DNA of 28,569 nt. Source: CAYYGL01 sp964471235 (GTDB lineage: Bacteria > Calditrichota > Calditrichia > RBG-13-44-9 > J075). Below the pieces are notes generated by a model. The model was not told where the DNA came from and ran no database searches. It saw nothing but the letters and a program-made list of their open reading frames with translations. The translations under genes were made by a program, and so were the position numbers. Location: positions 1 to 28,569 of the forward strand of contig CAYYGL010000045.1 of NCBI GenBank assembly GCA_964471235.1. The letters run 5' to 3'. Positions within the stretch are counted from its first letter, which is position 1. Every line of letters begins with the position of its first letter. Below, piece by piece: positions 1 to 8,713 of the stretch.

Positions 1-112
1 ATTTACCGACATTGGAGCGACCGACAAAGGCGATTTCCGGCAAAAACGGACGGGGCGCCTCCCGCCAATCCAATGTGCTTTTTATAAATTTAGGATTTTT
101 AATCTTTATCAT
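1..112 (-). CDS. engB: EngB/YsxC ribosome-biogenesis GTPase, 5' part
   Basis: The first 37 codons of a gene that runs off the left edge. The translation begins MIKIKNPKFIKS and reaches PEIAFVGRSNVGK, the G1/P-loop (GRSNVGKS type) of the TrmE-Era-EngA-EngB-Septin GTPases. The short N-terminal extension followed directly by this P-loop is typical of EngB (YihA/YsxC), which acts in large ribosomal subunit assembly. The ATG at 110-112 is chosen because it gives the usual EngB N-terminus; an AGGAAA sequence lies about ten bases upstream, so the ribosome site is only moderate. The rest of the G domain lies outside the window. Confidence 0.85.
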   Translation of the reverse strand, partial: MIKIKNPKFIKSTLDWREAPRPFLPEIAFVGRSNVGK

Positions 113-410
113 CGGTTTTCCGTTTCCTGCACAAAACAACTAACTAAGTTTAGGAAAACTCACCGTTAATTCCAACCCGATTTCGCAAATCATAAGAGCC
201 CCCGGCAAAACAGGCAGCCCTTCGCCTGAACTGAGGAAAAAATTAGAGAAACTTCTCCCATTCTATTAGGAAGGTCGGTTCAGATTCTTTTTCAAACCTT
301 ACCTTGCAAAATCTCTCCATTCGGGATAACGCAGTATTTGTCAGGAAGGGAGACACGTTGCGAACGCCCCATCATCGGTCGCCACCTGATGAATTTTCCC
401 TGAGAGGCGT
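113..410. other. intergenic, no gene recognised
   Basis: About 300 bases between the start of engB and the hsp20 terminator. No convincing reading frame, RNA gene or repeat was seen on either strand. It must hold the engB promoter, but no confident -35/-10 pair could be picked. Confidence 0.5.
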
Positions 411-442
411 AAAAAAAAGGCGAGCGGTTGCTCGCCTTTTTT
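411..442 (-). terminator. intrinsic terminator of the hsp20 pair (bidirectional shape)
   Basis: Perfect 7-bp stem GGCGAGC/GCTCGCC (419-425 with 430-436) and a GGTT loop. It is flanked by eight A on the left (a U-tract on the minus strand) and six T on the right. It lies about 20 bases past the stop of the second hsp20 gene and should end minus-strand transcription; the symmetry could also let it work on the plus strand. Confidence 0.9.
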
Positions 443-463
443 GCAGGGGCAATCAATAGTGAA

Positions 464-916
464 TTATTTGGAAACCTTCACCGGAATTTCTTTGGGCTTC
501 ACTTCTTCCACCTTGGGAAGATGAATGGTCAGGATACCATCTTTAAAGGTGGCATCAATCTTGTCTTGCTGAATGCCGCTGCCCAAATTGAAGGTGCGCA
601 CGAATTTGCCATAGCGGCGCTCGGTGCGATGATAGTTCACGCCTTCTTTTTCTTCTTCCTGTTTCCGTTCCCCTTCAACCCGCAAGGTGCCGTTCTGGAA
701 GGTAATGTGCACATCTTCTTTGGTTAAGCCCGGCAATTCCATTTGCACTGTGAATTTATCCTTATCTTCGGCAATATCGGTATTGGGCAGCCAGCCACCA
801 AATTCGGTGAAAGTTTCCTCGAACAAATCCGGAGTGAAAAAGCGATCGACCAGGCGATCCATTTCATTTTGTACCCGGATTAAATCCCGAACCGGATTCC
901 AACGAGTCAACGTCAT
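464..916 (-). CDS. Hsp20/alpha-crystallin small heat shock protein
   Basis: A 150-residue small heat shock protein, an ATP-independent holdase that keeps unfolding proteins soluble. The alpha-crystallin domain covers roughly residues 40-140. It includes the family motif DATFKDGILTIHLPK (A-x-x-x-n-G-v-L type) near the end and a C-terminal I-x-V (IPV) that docks between dimers in the oligomer. The start is the ATG at 914-916, preceded by a near-perfect AGGAGGTGAT Shine-Dalgarno with 8-base spacing; a GTG three codons upstream overlaps that site and is rejected. It is second in a two-gene hsp20 unit and is followed by a strong terminator. Confidence 0.95.
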   Translation of the reverse strand: MTLTRWNPVRDLIRVQNEMDRLVDRFFTPDLFEETFTEFGGWLPNTDIAEDKDKFTVQMELPGLTKEDVHITFQNGTLRVEGERKQEEEKEGVNYHRTERRYGKFVRTFNLGSGIQQDKIDATFKDGILTIHLPKVEEVKPKEIPVKVSK

Positions 917-1007
917 GGCTATCACCTCCTTATTTTATTGATTTTATTGGTTTGGTTAATGTTGTTTAATAAACTTTTCCCCTCAACCCGATTGTATTCG
1001 ATCTTGC

Positions 1008-1463
1008 TCAGGCGTTCACCTTTACTTCAATTTTGCGCGGTTTCTCTTCCGGCGCCTTGGGAAGGTGAACCATCAAAACACCGTTTTCATATTTGGCTTC
1101 GATGTTCTGCTGGTCTATCCGGGTATTGATTTTAAACCGACGCCCGAATTTGCCATACCGACGTTCACGCCGCAAATAGTGCAAACCGTCTTTGGGTTCC
1201 ACCGCCTTTCGTTCCCCCTCAATCTTCAAGTAACCATCTTCAAATGATACATGGATATCGTTTTTATCCATCCCGGGCATTTCCACCGCAAACCATAACT
1301 CATCGTCATTTTCCCGAATATCCACCCGCGGTTTCCAGACCGCTGTATGGCTTTCCCGTTTCGAAGCCTCGCCGTCTTTTCGTCGTACTTCGTTCAGCCT
1401 TTCTTCCATTTCCTGCCAAACTTCTTCCAACACATCTGCCGGGGCAAACCGAATTAAGGTCAT
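1008..1463 (-). CDS. Hsp20/alpha-crystallin small heat shock protein (paralogue)
   Basis: A 151-residue paralogue of the downstream hsp20. It shares the MTL-R start, the HYLRRERRYGKF segment (HRTERRYGKF in the other copy) and the EAKYENGVLMVHLPK motif, and has a C-terminal IEV. The N-terminal arm (residues 1-45) is more charged and differs from the sister protein, so the two may form distinct or mixed oligomers. The start at 1461-1463 has an AGGAGG site 7-8 bases upstream. The gap to the next hsp20 is about 90 bases without a terminator, suggesting co-transcription. Confidence 0.95.
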   Translation of the reverse strand: MTLIRFAPADVLEEVWQEMEERLNEVRRKDGEASKRESHTAVWKPRVDIRENDDELWFAVEMPGMDKNDIHVSFEDGYLKIEGERKAVEPKDGLHYLRRERRYGKFGRRFKINTRIDQQNIEAKYENGVLMVHLPKAPEEKPRKIEVKVNA

Positions 1464-1562
1464 GATAAATCCTCCTTTTAAATAAGTCTATGTGAATTTG
1501 TATTTAAGTACTTTCCCTCAACTCTTCTCTTTTGATTTCGCCTTAATACATAACAAAGGATA

Positions 1563-1583
1563 TGCCAATTTGATTAATTGGCA
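1563..1583. promoter_or_regulatory. 21-bp palindrome upstream of the hsp20 pair
   Basis: TGCCAATT-TGATT-AATTGGCA: perfect 8-bp arms around a 5-base spacer, about 100 bases upstream of the first hsp20 start. There is no U-tract, so it does not look like a terminator, and it does not match the CIRCE element. Its place suggests an operator for a dimeric regulator; the regulator is unknown. Confidence 0.4.
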
Positions 1584-1718
1584 CATAAGCCTTTTAAAAA
1601 CATGGAAATGGAGCATCACACAACCCGGTGTTCTGCAAATGACACCGCGGAAATGATTTCCGGGAATCAGTCAAAAAATGACACAGATGGAGAAAAGAAT
1701 GCCGACGGTGTGAAAAAT

Positions 1719-2516
1719 TTACTTTTTGTCTGTCAAAAATGCCAATTGTCGCTTCAACAGTTCTTTTAACATCCAGGCATTCCGGATGGCTTTGCCTTTG
1801 GGGTGGTTATTGAAGAAGATGAAAGTTTTTACCGTACGTCGGATTAAATCCGTCAACGGATAGAGCCACTCTTCCAGTTCATGCTGACTGTACAAATAGT
1901 CGTAGCGCGTTTCGTTGGTACCTTCCCACCAATTTTGGGAATTCCTGCCATGAAATCGCACATAGGCTATGTCGGTAGTGGCAATTGCCTGGCGGGGCAG
2001 CAACCCCTTCAGCGGCGGTTCATCCACATTCACATACCCAATTTGATTTTCCTTCAGAAATTCAAACAGTTCGGGACGATTCCAGGTCCAATTGCGAAAT
2101 TCCACAAACAGGGGATACTCAGCGCAAAGTGCTTTTGTTTGAACAAGATACTCCCGGTTCTCGGGCGTATTCTTGAAGGAATATGGAAACTGCGCCAGGA
2201 ATCCGCTGAATTTCCCTGCTTCAATGAGCGGTTGGATCGCTTCGAGCAACGCCTTCATCGCTCCGGCATTATCCCGCCGTTTGTGAGTGGTTTCCTGATG
2301 GGTTTTTACGATAAACTCGAACGCATCCGGTGTTTTGCGACTGAGATGGTAAAACACCGAGTGATTGGGGATGGCATAATAGGTGGAGTTAATTTCCACC
2401 GTATCAAATTGTTGAGCATAGTAATCCAGCTTTTTGCCGGCGGGAAGCCCGGGCGGGTAAAATACCCCCTCCCAATCTTTGTAACTGTAGCCGGATGTCC
2501 CGATTTTGTATTTCAT
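1719..2516 (-). CDS. DUF72 (YecE-like) domain protein
   Basis: A 265-residue protein of the DUF72/YecE family, a TIM-barrel-like fold of unknown biochemical role. Family hallmarks are the N-terminal KIGTSGYSYKDWEGVFYP, the FDTVEINSTYY strand, VEFRNWTW in the middle, YVRFHGRN and the C-terminal FFNNHPKGKAIRNAW. The length matches full family members. The ATG at 2514-2516 gives the canonical N-terminus although no strong Shine-Dalgarno is visible. It is a single gene with non-coding DNA on both sides; nothing in the context reveals its substrate. Confidence 0.93.
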   Translation of the reverse strand: MKYKIGTSGYSYKDWEGVFYPPGLPAGKKLDYYAQQFDTVEINSTYYAIPNHSVFYHLSRKTPDAFEFIVKTHQETTHKRRDNAGAMKALLEAIQPLIEAGKFSGFLAQFPYSFKNTPENREYLVQTKALCAEYPLFVEFRNWTWNRPELFEFLKENQIGYVNVDEPPLKGLLPRQAIATTDIAYVRFHGRNSQNWWEGTNETRYDYLYSQHELEEWLYPLTDLIRRTVKTFIFFNNHPKGKAIRNAWMLKELLKRQLAFLTDKK

Positions 2517-3086
2517 GGTTGCTTGCCAACGAATTCCAATTTGCTAAATTTTGTTTCAAAAGCACGTTTATGTACCCCCAAAGATAATCACATATCAATC
2601 CGAGAAATAGTGTTAGTTTCATCAAGACGGCAACGATTCAGCTATATGCCCATGGCGTTATTCCGGCTTCCGACTGTCACCTTTCCTCGGCCGTCGGAAC
2701 CACACCACTGCCGTACTATGATTGGGAAGGCATTCGGGTGTATCAGGGCAATTTTTACTATGCCGCCGATGCAAAACGGGTTATCGGTATGATTGTGTTA
2801 ACCGAATTTGAGTTGCCCTGAGCGTCACAATAGTTTCCCTGACGGCTTATTCTGTGCGCTCGTGGATGCGAAATGACGGGTACAAGACCAGGAATGTTCC
2901 CCTTCCGCTATTTTTTCTTTCATTTTTTCATTCTTTTTCGGTACATTTTTCCTGACGTTGACAACTATCCGGCGTCATGCCGACTATTGTGCAATAAAGC
3001 TTCTCAGAACAGACTTCAAACGAACCATTTACGTTTTGCACATTACGTTTTAACCTTCACCCACCACATATCCCGGAGGAGCCGCT
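2517..3086. other. 570-bp spacer between divergent genes, with a possible gene remnant
   Basis: The spacer separates the DUF72 gene (minus) from the large secreted protein (plus). A plus-strand open frame without a start codon covers 2588-2821 (see its own entry). The last 80 bases contain AACG/ACGTTTT-type low-complexity sequence (around 3028-3055), then the GGAGG ribosome site of the next gene at 3075-3079. No RNA gene was seen. Confidence 0.5.
2588..2821 (+). pseudogene. possible degraded gene 3' end
   Basis: An open frame of about 77 codons ending in TGA, with a stop just upstream and no plausible start. Its composition looks protein-like: PYYDWEGIRVYQGNFYYAA, then RVIGMIVLTEFELP before the stop. 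I do not recognise the family. It could be the tail of a decayed gene or chance. Confidence 0.3.
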
Positions 3087-6000
3087 ATGAAAAGTTTATC
3101 CGGATTCATTGCCATTATCATGCTCTCGATTATCTTGAGCGTATCATCGGTTTTCGCACAGAAGGCGCGGGTTGCCGGTGTTCAGAAAATCATCCGCAAT
3201 GGGGAAGTCGCTCTGCAAACCATCCCCATCCCCAACGATGGGGAGCAAGCCCCCTTAAACGATCATCTGAACGGCTGGAAGGGGAAGCTGCACGGGGAGC
3301 AAAAAGTGTTGGGCGGGACGGTGCTCTGGAATGCTTCGGATGCCACCGCTATTGCCAGCTATATGGCGATTGATGCCCCCGGGCAATCGCCGGTTGCCGC
3401 CTGGACGCTTAACAACGAACGAATCGCCCGCTACTCGGATGCCAACAACACGCCCCTGTGGCAATTTATCACCAATCCCAACGACGGCTTTGTGGATATC
3501 TCTCATGACGGATCCGTCATTGCCGCCCTGTCCGGAAACAGCTTCTATTTGTTAAACCCGGTGGATGGCACCATCAGTTATCAACTTACCATGCCGGACT
3601 CCCTCATCCCTGCCCGACTGAAAGTTTCCCGGGATGGTTCGCTGGTGATTTTTCTTGCCCGGGCTGCCCTGGGCTCCGGTACCGCCCGGGTATATGCGCT
3701 CGACCCGGCAACTCAGACCATCCTCTGGACTTTCGATACCACCGATGATGTTACATTTGGTTGGACCGCTGCCAACATCTCTGCCGACGGCAGCCGGGTG
3801 GTGGTGAACAACCGCTTCCATTTTTACGTGCTCAACAGTGCCGACGGCTCCCTGGTGTGGGACCGCTTTTTGGATAATACCGAATCCAAAGTCGGCATCA
3901 GCGGAGACGGATCGATATTGGTTACCGGCGACCTGACCGGCTTTGTGCAAGCCTGGTTGTATGACAGCCAGGCAGGGATATACAATTTGATGTGGCAATA
4001 CCGGGTGCCGCCCGGCACATTCACCAACTGGATCATGTCAGTGGATGTATCCGCCGATGGCAGCACCATCATCGCCGGAACCTTACTTTTTCTCCCCAAC
4101 GGATTTGACGGCTCCGTGATGGCGTTTGATAGTTACGGTGACGGAACGCCGTTATGGATTTATGGCGGCGTGGGCGATGTGGTGGATGACATCGCCATTT
4201 CCGATGACGGCAGCGTGGCGGCAATTGCCACCTGGGGCGATCTTGCTCATACCCTGCCCGACCTGCTGGTATTCGACGTGGCGACCGGCACGGTCACCTT
4301 CAGTCAAACCACTCCCGGTTCTTTCTTTGCGGTGGATATTACCCCGGACGGCAGGCGGGTGATTGCCGGTGGAAAAGCGGTACACGCCCGGGAATTTGGC
4401 AACGGCGGCTTACTATACTTAGTGGAAGTGGATTTGGGCGGCGGCTACATCAGCGGTACGGTGGATTTAACCGACAGCGGCGACGACAGCGGGGTGTTGG
4501 TGGAAGTGCCCGGCACTCCCCGCAGCGCAGTCACCGATGCCGGCGGAAATTACCTGATCGGCAATGTGCCCATCGGTTCTCATACCGTTCGTGCCAGCAA
4601 AGCCGGTTATAATTTTGCCAGCACCTCGGTTTTTGTGGTGGGCGATACCCTCAGCGGCGTGGATTTTCAATTAGACCCTTTTCCCGGATCCCCGCCTACC
4701 CTGACCGCCACCCAGAACCTGGAGGGCGCGGTGATGCTGGATTGGGGTTCACCGCTTCGCCCGGCGCCCTCGCCGCAGGAAATAGCTCGGATTGTCGATC
4801 CGATTGCCTGGCAGGGCAATCTTAATACCCGGGCCGCTACCGGTGGCATGCCGGCAACGTCCCCGGAAACATTTCCGATTGCAGACAATGCCGCCCCGCA
4901 GCACCTGATCGCCGACAGCATCGCCATTTACCGGGGATTGCTCTCCGGTGGCCCTTACAATCGCATCGTTTCCGTACCGGCAACCCAGACCAGCTACACC
5001 GATTCCAGCGTCTTCCCCTTGCAGGATTACTATTACGTGGTCACTGTATTCAATGACAGCGGGGAAAGTGCCTATTCCAACGAAGCCCTGGGCAGGGTAA
5101 ACGACAGCCTGCTGTTTTTTAATTTCGATACGCCCCAGCAAATCTCCTCCCCTACCATCGACGGGGTGATTTCCCCCGGGGAATGGGATGATGCCATTAT
5201 GGTGGATGTCTCCGATATCTTCGGGTATTTCAGCGGCACTCCCAAACCGCAGGGGTCGGCATTCTTGTATTTCAAATTTGATGATGCATCCGATATCCTC
5301 TACATCGCCGGGGAGGATTTTCTTAATACCGTGCTGGATGATAACGAGGGATTCGGGTTATACTTTGATGATGATAACGACGGTGATTTTGAACCGGATG
5401 ATGCCCTGCCGATAGTCACCGAGGGCAATTTCTGGGCGTACTGGCATCCTTCCGGGGCAGACCTCCGCTTCCGCCCCATCTACGAAAACGGTGCCGTGGG
5501 GGATGTGATTACCGTTCCCAACGCTGTGCTGGATTTCTCCGATGCTGCCGGGCATGTACAGGGTGAGGTTGCCATCCCCATGGGATTTATGGAAGGATAC
5601 CAATTGCAGGTGTATGGTCCCGATAAAATCGTAGGGTTGGGTGCCTTTGTGCTGGCGCGCCAGGGAACCACACCCATTTTCAATGGCTGGTGGCCCCAGA
5701 CCATGAACAACATCTTTAACCCACTCTATTTTGCAGATGTGGGCATCAATGTTTCCCTGCTTGCACCGCCCAAGCCGCCGTCCAATGTGGCGGTTTCCAA
5801 ACAGGGCAGCGACTTGCTGGTGACCTGGAACGATCCCAGCGAGGGGGTAAACAATGATCCCCTGCCGGTGCCGCCGGAGATTCACCTCTTCCGCAACGGG
5901 AATCCCTTTGCCGATCTTTCCCCCGGGGTAGAGACCCTGTTAGACGACAGCGTCCTTTGCACTGCCTGGTATGCCTATCAACTGCAAGCGTCCATCACCG

Positions 6001-6875
6001 TGGATACGCTCACCCTGACCGGTCCCCTCAGCAAACCGGTTGGCAATTTCGCCTGCCAGGACCCGGTGTTGACACCGGTCAGCTACGACGACGGGAGCCC
6101 GGAGGCGTTTTTTGTGGTCAGCTTTACCTATGATGATAACAAATTTGCGGTGCGTTTTACGCCCACGTTTTATCCGGCACGGGTGATTCGCCTGGAAACC
6201 CTGGTGAACGGCAGTGCCGAGTTTGACTACACCATTCAATCCGATTTTAACGGGCTGCCCGGAAACATCCTTGCCGGACCCTACCGGGTGCATGCCGAGG
6301 ATGCCAATCCCATTGGCACGGTCTCTTTTACCGTTCCGGGTGCCGATCCGCCGGAAATCCAGAGCGGCGATTTCTGGGTGGTGATAAACTACCTGCCGGA
6401 CTCCCCCGACGCCCCGGGCGTGGGAGTTGACAACAATTCCCCCAATGCCAATCGCGGCATGTATTTCACCCGTAGCGGCGGCTGGGTGGATTTTACCTTT
6501 GGCAACCTGATGGTGACTGCGTTTATCACCGAGCCCCTGGTGGGTGTGGAGGAACCTCTCCCGGCAGATGTACCGCTTACCTATGAACTCGGGCAAAACT
6601 ATCCCAATCCTTTTAACCCGGAAACCATTTTGCGATTTCAGATTGCGGATTTCGGAAAGGTGAAAATAAACATTTATGATGTGCTGGGTAGAGAAGTAAA
6701 AACCTTAATGGATAAGCCGCTGAAACCGGGCAGTTATACGATTCGCTGGGATGGAACGGACAATACCGGTCGGCAGGTGCCCAGCGGCGTCTATTTTTAC
6801 CGCCTCAGCACCTCGCCTTTTCAGAAAGACCGAAAGGGATTTGTCCAAACTCGCAAAATGCTGCTGCTCCGGTGA
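3087..6875 (+). CDS. large secreted multidomain protein with type IX sorting tail
   Basis: A 1262-residue secreted protein. A signal peptide (residues 1-25, ending VFAQ) is followed by a PQQ/WD-like beta-propeller region (about 70-445) with repeated DGSxV motifs such as ISHDGSVIAAL, VSRDGSLVIFL and ISDDGSVAAIA. A carboxypeptidase-regulatory-like beta-sandwich starts near 450. Next come a fibronectin-III-like region (about 535-670), a CBM9-like segment starting at residue 688 (TIDGVISPGEWDDA, with acidic DDDNDGDFEPDD) and a second Fn3-like region. The last 100 residues (from YELGQNYPNPFNPE, about 1165) form a FlgD-like/type IX sorting domain ending RKMLLLR. The ATG at 3087 has GGAGG 7-8 bases upstream. 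It is probably surface-attached or released; the substrate is unknown, though the CBM9-like module suggests glycan contact. Single gene. Confidence 0.85.
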   Translation: MKSLSGFIAIIMLSIILSVSSVFAQKARVAGVQKIIRNGEVALQTIPIPNDGEQAPLNDHLNGWKGKLHGEQKVLGGTVLWNASDATAIASYMAIDAPGQSPVAAWTLNNERIARYSDANNTPLWQFITNPNDGFVDISHDGSVIAALSGNSFYLLNPVDGTISYQLTMPDSLIPARLKVSRDGSLVIFLARAALGSGTARVYALDPATQTILWTFDTTDDVTFGWTAANISADGSRVVVNNRFHFYVLNSADGSLVWDRFLDNTESKVGISGDGSILVTGDLTGFVQAWLYDSQAGIYNLMWQYRVPPGTFTNWIMSVDVSADGSTIIAGTLLFLPNGFDGSVMAFDSYGDGTPLWIYGGVGDVVDDIAISDDGSVAAIATWGDLAHTLPDLLVFDVATGTVTFSQTTPGSFFAVDITPDGRRVIAGGKAVHAREFGNGGLLYLVEVDLGGGYISGTVDLTDSGDDSGVLVEVPGTPRSAVTDAGGNYLIGNVPIGSHTVRASKAGYNFASTSVFVVGDTLSGVDFQLDPFPGSPPTLTATQNLEGAVMLDWGSPLRPAPSPQEIARIVDPIAWQGNLNTRAATGGMPATSPETFPIADNAAPQHLIADSIAIYRGLLSGGPYNRIVSVPATQTSYTDSSVFPLQDYYYVVTVFNDSGESAYSNEALGRVNDSLLFFNFDTPQQISSPTIDGVISPGEWDDAIMVDVSDIFGYFSGTPKPQGSAFLYFKFDDASDILYIAGEDFLNTVLDDNEGFGLYFDDDNDGDFEPDDALPIVTEGNFWAYWHPSGADLRFRPIYENGAVGDVITVPNAVLDFSDAAGHVQGEVAIPMGFMEGYQLQVYGPDKIVGLGAFVLARQGTTPIFNGWWPQTMNNIFNPLYFADVGINVSLLAPPKPPSNVAVSKQGSDLLVTWNDPSEGVNNDPLPVPPEIHLFRNGNPFADLSPGVETLLDDSVLCTAWYAYQLQASITVDTLTLTGPLSKPVGNFACQDPVLTPVSYDDGSPEAFFVVSFTYDDNKFAVRFTPTFYPARVIRLETLVNGSAEFDYTIQSDFNGLPGNILAGPYRVHAEDANPIGTVSFTVPGADPPEIQSGDFWVVINYLPDSPDAPGVGVDNNSPNANRGMYFTRSGGWVDFTFGNLMVTAFITEPLVGVEEPLPADVPLTYELGQNYPNPFNPETILRFQIADFGKVKINIYDVLGREVKTLMDKPLKPGSYTIRWDGTDNTGRQVPSGVYFYRLSTSPFQKDRKGFVQTRKMLLLR

Positions 6876-7140
6876 TGTCGGTAAGCAGGGGGAAATTAAC
6901 AGATAGCAGGGATGGGTAAACAAAGTGCCGAAGCAAAACGAAATTCCTTCCCTGCAAACCCAGCGAACCGGTACCCTTCGCCGGGTTTCAGCCTCAGCAG
7001 ACTCTCTTCGGGCATACTGCCGTTCCGGGGCTTCATCTGTGCTTCCGGAACCAAACGCCTTCAACCATCAACTTCGTCCAGCACGGGCAAGACCGGAGAT
7101 TTGATGCACACTCGCCCTGGCGTCTAATACCACCATCCTT
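6876..7140. other. intergenic between convergent genes
   Basis: Space between the stop of the secreted protein (plus) and the stop of the thioesterase (minus). No clear U-tract terminator was found for either gene. Minus-strand reading frames here are Arg/Glu-rich and look spurious. Confidence 0.4.
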
Positions 7141-7572
7141 TCACCGTTCCCCCTTTCGCCGCACGTTGTACACCGCTCTGCCGTCGGCAATGACCTTACG
7201 CGGGTTTTCATGGTAGGCAATCATTTCCGTGACCACAATCCGGTTGCCGCTGCGAATCACCTTGCCATCGGCAAAAATATCCCGCTCATCACCGGGGAGC
7301 AGGTAATCCACCCGGATGTCGATAGTGGAAAGGCGGTCTTCCGGATGGGAGAGGGTGGTCATTGCTGCCGCGCCGCCCACGCTGTCTAACAGGGCGGAGA
7401 TCACCCCGCCGTGCAATGCCGGGCGCAGGTTATCACCAACAAACTCAGGACGATAAGGCAGCTTCATCTTCGTATAATGATGCGATATATCCAGCACCTT
7501 GATGCCCAGGTGTTTGTTAAAGGGGATTACCTCTTCAAAAATGTGTCGGATGTCCTCTTTGCTCAGCGTCAT
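7141..7572 (-). CDS. PaaI-type hotdog-fold thioesterase
   Basis: A 143-residue single hotdog-domain protein of the PaaI/YbgC-like thioesterase superfamily, expected to hydrolyse acyl- or aryl-CoA thioesters. The key motif is RPALHGGVISALLDSVGGAAA (helix with the HGG turn, about residues 50-70). It is followed by the STIDIRVDYLLPG strand and a late KVIRSGNRIVVTEMIAY strand typical of the fold. The start has AGGAG 7 bases upstream. The sequence upstream of that ribosome site is already repeat DNA (from 7590), so its promoter must lie in or beyond the repeats. Substrate unknown. Confidence 0.88.
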   Translation of the reverse strand: MTLSKEDIRHIFEEVIPFNKHLGIKVLDISHHYTKMKLPYRPEFVGDNLRPALHGGVISALLDSVGGAAAMTTLSHPEDRLSTIDIRVDYLLPGDERDIFADGKVIRSGNRIVVTEMIAYHENPRKVIADGRAVYNVRRKGER

Positions 7573-7687
7573 TGGTACGCTCCTGTTTTGTCAATCGCCC
7601 CTCGCAGATCGTCAATCGTAAATCTACCACACCCAAAACCAATTGCCGATCTGCGATTTTCGATTTCCGAACTACGAAGGTTTGTTC

Positions 7688-7787
7688 NNNNNNNNNNNNN
7701 NNNNNNNNNNNNNNNNNNNNNNNNNNNNNNNNNNNNNNNNNNNNNNNNNNNNNNNNNNNNNNNNNNNNNNNNNNNNNNNNNNNNNNN
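7688..7787. other. assembly gap (100 N)
   Basis: Exactly 100 undetermined bases inside the repeat array. This is the usual placeholder for a scaffold gap of unknown size, so repeat copies may be missing or collapsed here. Confidence 0.99.
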
Positions 7788-7988
7788 GTTCTCCCTTCCC
7801 CCATCGTCAATCGCACCTCGCAGATCGTAAATCGTCAATCGTCAATCAACCACACCCAAAACCAATTGCCGATCTGCGATTTTCGATTTCCGAACTACGA
7901 AGGTTTGTTCCCCCATCGCCAATCGCACCTCGCAGATCGTCAATCGTAAATCGTGAATCGCACCTCGTAATTTCCACTTCCATCGCTA

Positions 7989-8378
7989 TCAACCATTTGC
8001 ACCGTTCTCAAGTTTTTTCTTAATGGAATTTACACTTGATACAAAAATGGAAACGAGTTCATTACACTCCGTCAGGGCTGAATCCAGTTTTTTCGGTGCT
8101 GAGCACAAATCCGTCCGGTGAATGATTTTTAAACAAACATAAGTCTCGCGTAACTCTTTCAGAACAATTTTTATTTTATGAAAAAAGTCCCGAGTCGATT
8201 CCGCATCTTGCGCTTCCCCATAATTCAATGCCGGGGAGGTTCCCGAACGAACAATCTGACTGGAAAGATGATTTCCCGCTTTGGTTTTAGAAAGGGACTG
8301 GGGGATCTCAATCACCAGAACGGCAAAATCAATCAATCGGTTTTCCAGTACTTGCCTGTTTAACCGCTCTTGCCCCAT
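7989..8378 (-). CDS. four-helix-bundle protein (S23 / 23S rRNA-intervening-sequence type)
   Basis: A 129-residue all-helical protein of the TIGR02436/S23 family. Landmarks are SSQIVRSGTSPALNYGEAQDA (helix 2, R-S-x-x-S-x-x-x-N-Y-x-E-A) and TRDFFHKIKIVLKELRETYVCL (helix 3). Members were first found in intervening sequences within 23S rRNA genes and are now known as abundant stand-alone genes; their function is unproven. The ATG at 8376-8378 is chosen over the longer frame because AAAGGAGG sits 6 bases upstream. It is bracketed on both sides by the AATCGT-type repeats, as if the gene and repeats travel together. No reverse transcriptase is present, so an Avd role in a diversity-generating element is unsupported. 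Confidence 0.88.
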   Translation of the reverse strand: MGQERLNRQVLENRLIDFAVLVIEIPQSLSKTKAGNHLSSQIVRSGTSPALNYGEAQDAESTRDFFHKIKIVLKELRETYVCLKIIHRTDLCSAPKKLDSALTECNELVSIFVSSVNSIKKKLENGANG

Positions 8379-8713
8379 TTTAATCCTCCTTTCCATTTCG
8401 TAAATCGCCAATCGTAAATCCCTCGCAGAAACATGATTTCCGATCTGCGATTTCCGATTTCCGAACTACGAAGGTTTGTTCTACCTTCCCCCATCGCCAA
8501 TCGCACCTCGCAGATCGTCAATCGTAAATCGTCAATCTACCACACCCAGTACCAATTGCCGATCTGCGATTTTCGATTTTCGAACTACGAAGGTTTGTTC
8601 TCCCTTCCCCCATCGTCAATCGCACCTCGCAGATCGTAAATCGTCAATCGTAAATCTACCACACCCAGTACCAATCGCCGATCTGCGATTTTCGATATTC
8701 AATCGGCGAAGTT

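Larger units (their letters stand above)
7590..8713. repeat. array of ~120-bp AATCGT-type repeats (six copies or part copies)
   Basis: Copies at about 7590-7687, 7788-7910, 7911-7980 (partial), 8398-8481 (partial), 8482-8600 and 8601-8713. Each copy has a microsatellite-like part, 7-mers AATCGTC/AATCGTA mixed with ATCGCACCTCGCAG. Full copies continue with TACCACACCCA and CCGATCTGCGATTTTCGATT, then CGAACTACGAAGGTTTGTTC. Copies differ by a few bases. The array starts just upstream of the thioesterase ribosome site, abuts the stop codon of ppx at 8714, and contains both the N gap and the four-helix-bundle gene. Confidence 0.9.

Noticed and set aside
1881..2792. 303-codon plus-strand open frame
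   Set aside because: Lies antisense to the well-supported DUF72 gene and has no recognisable protein features; a shadow frame.
6900..7100. Possible structured RNA between convergent genes
   Set aside because: Several CCGG-rich short complementary stretches, but no consistent fold or match to a class I know.
7989..8378. Avd accessory protein of a diversity-generating retroelement
   Set aside because: The fold family is similar, but there is no reverse transcriptase, template repeat or variable gene in the window.
7590..8713. CRISPR array
   Set aside because: Repeats are long (~120 bp), contiguous and themselves microsatellite-like; there are no unique spacers and no cas genes.
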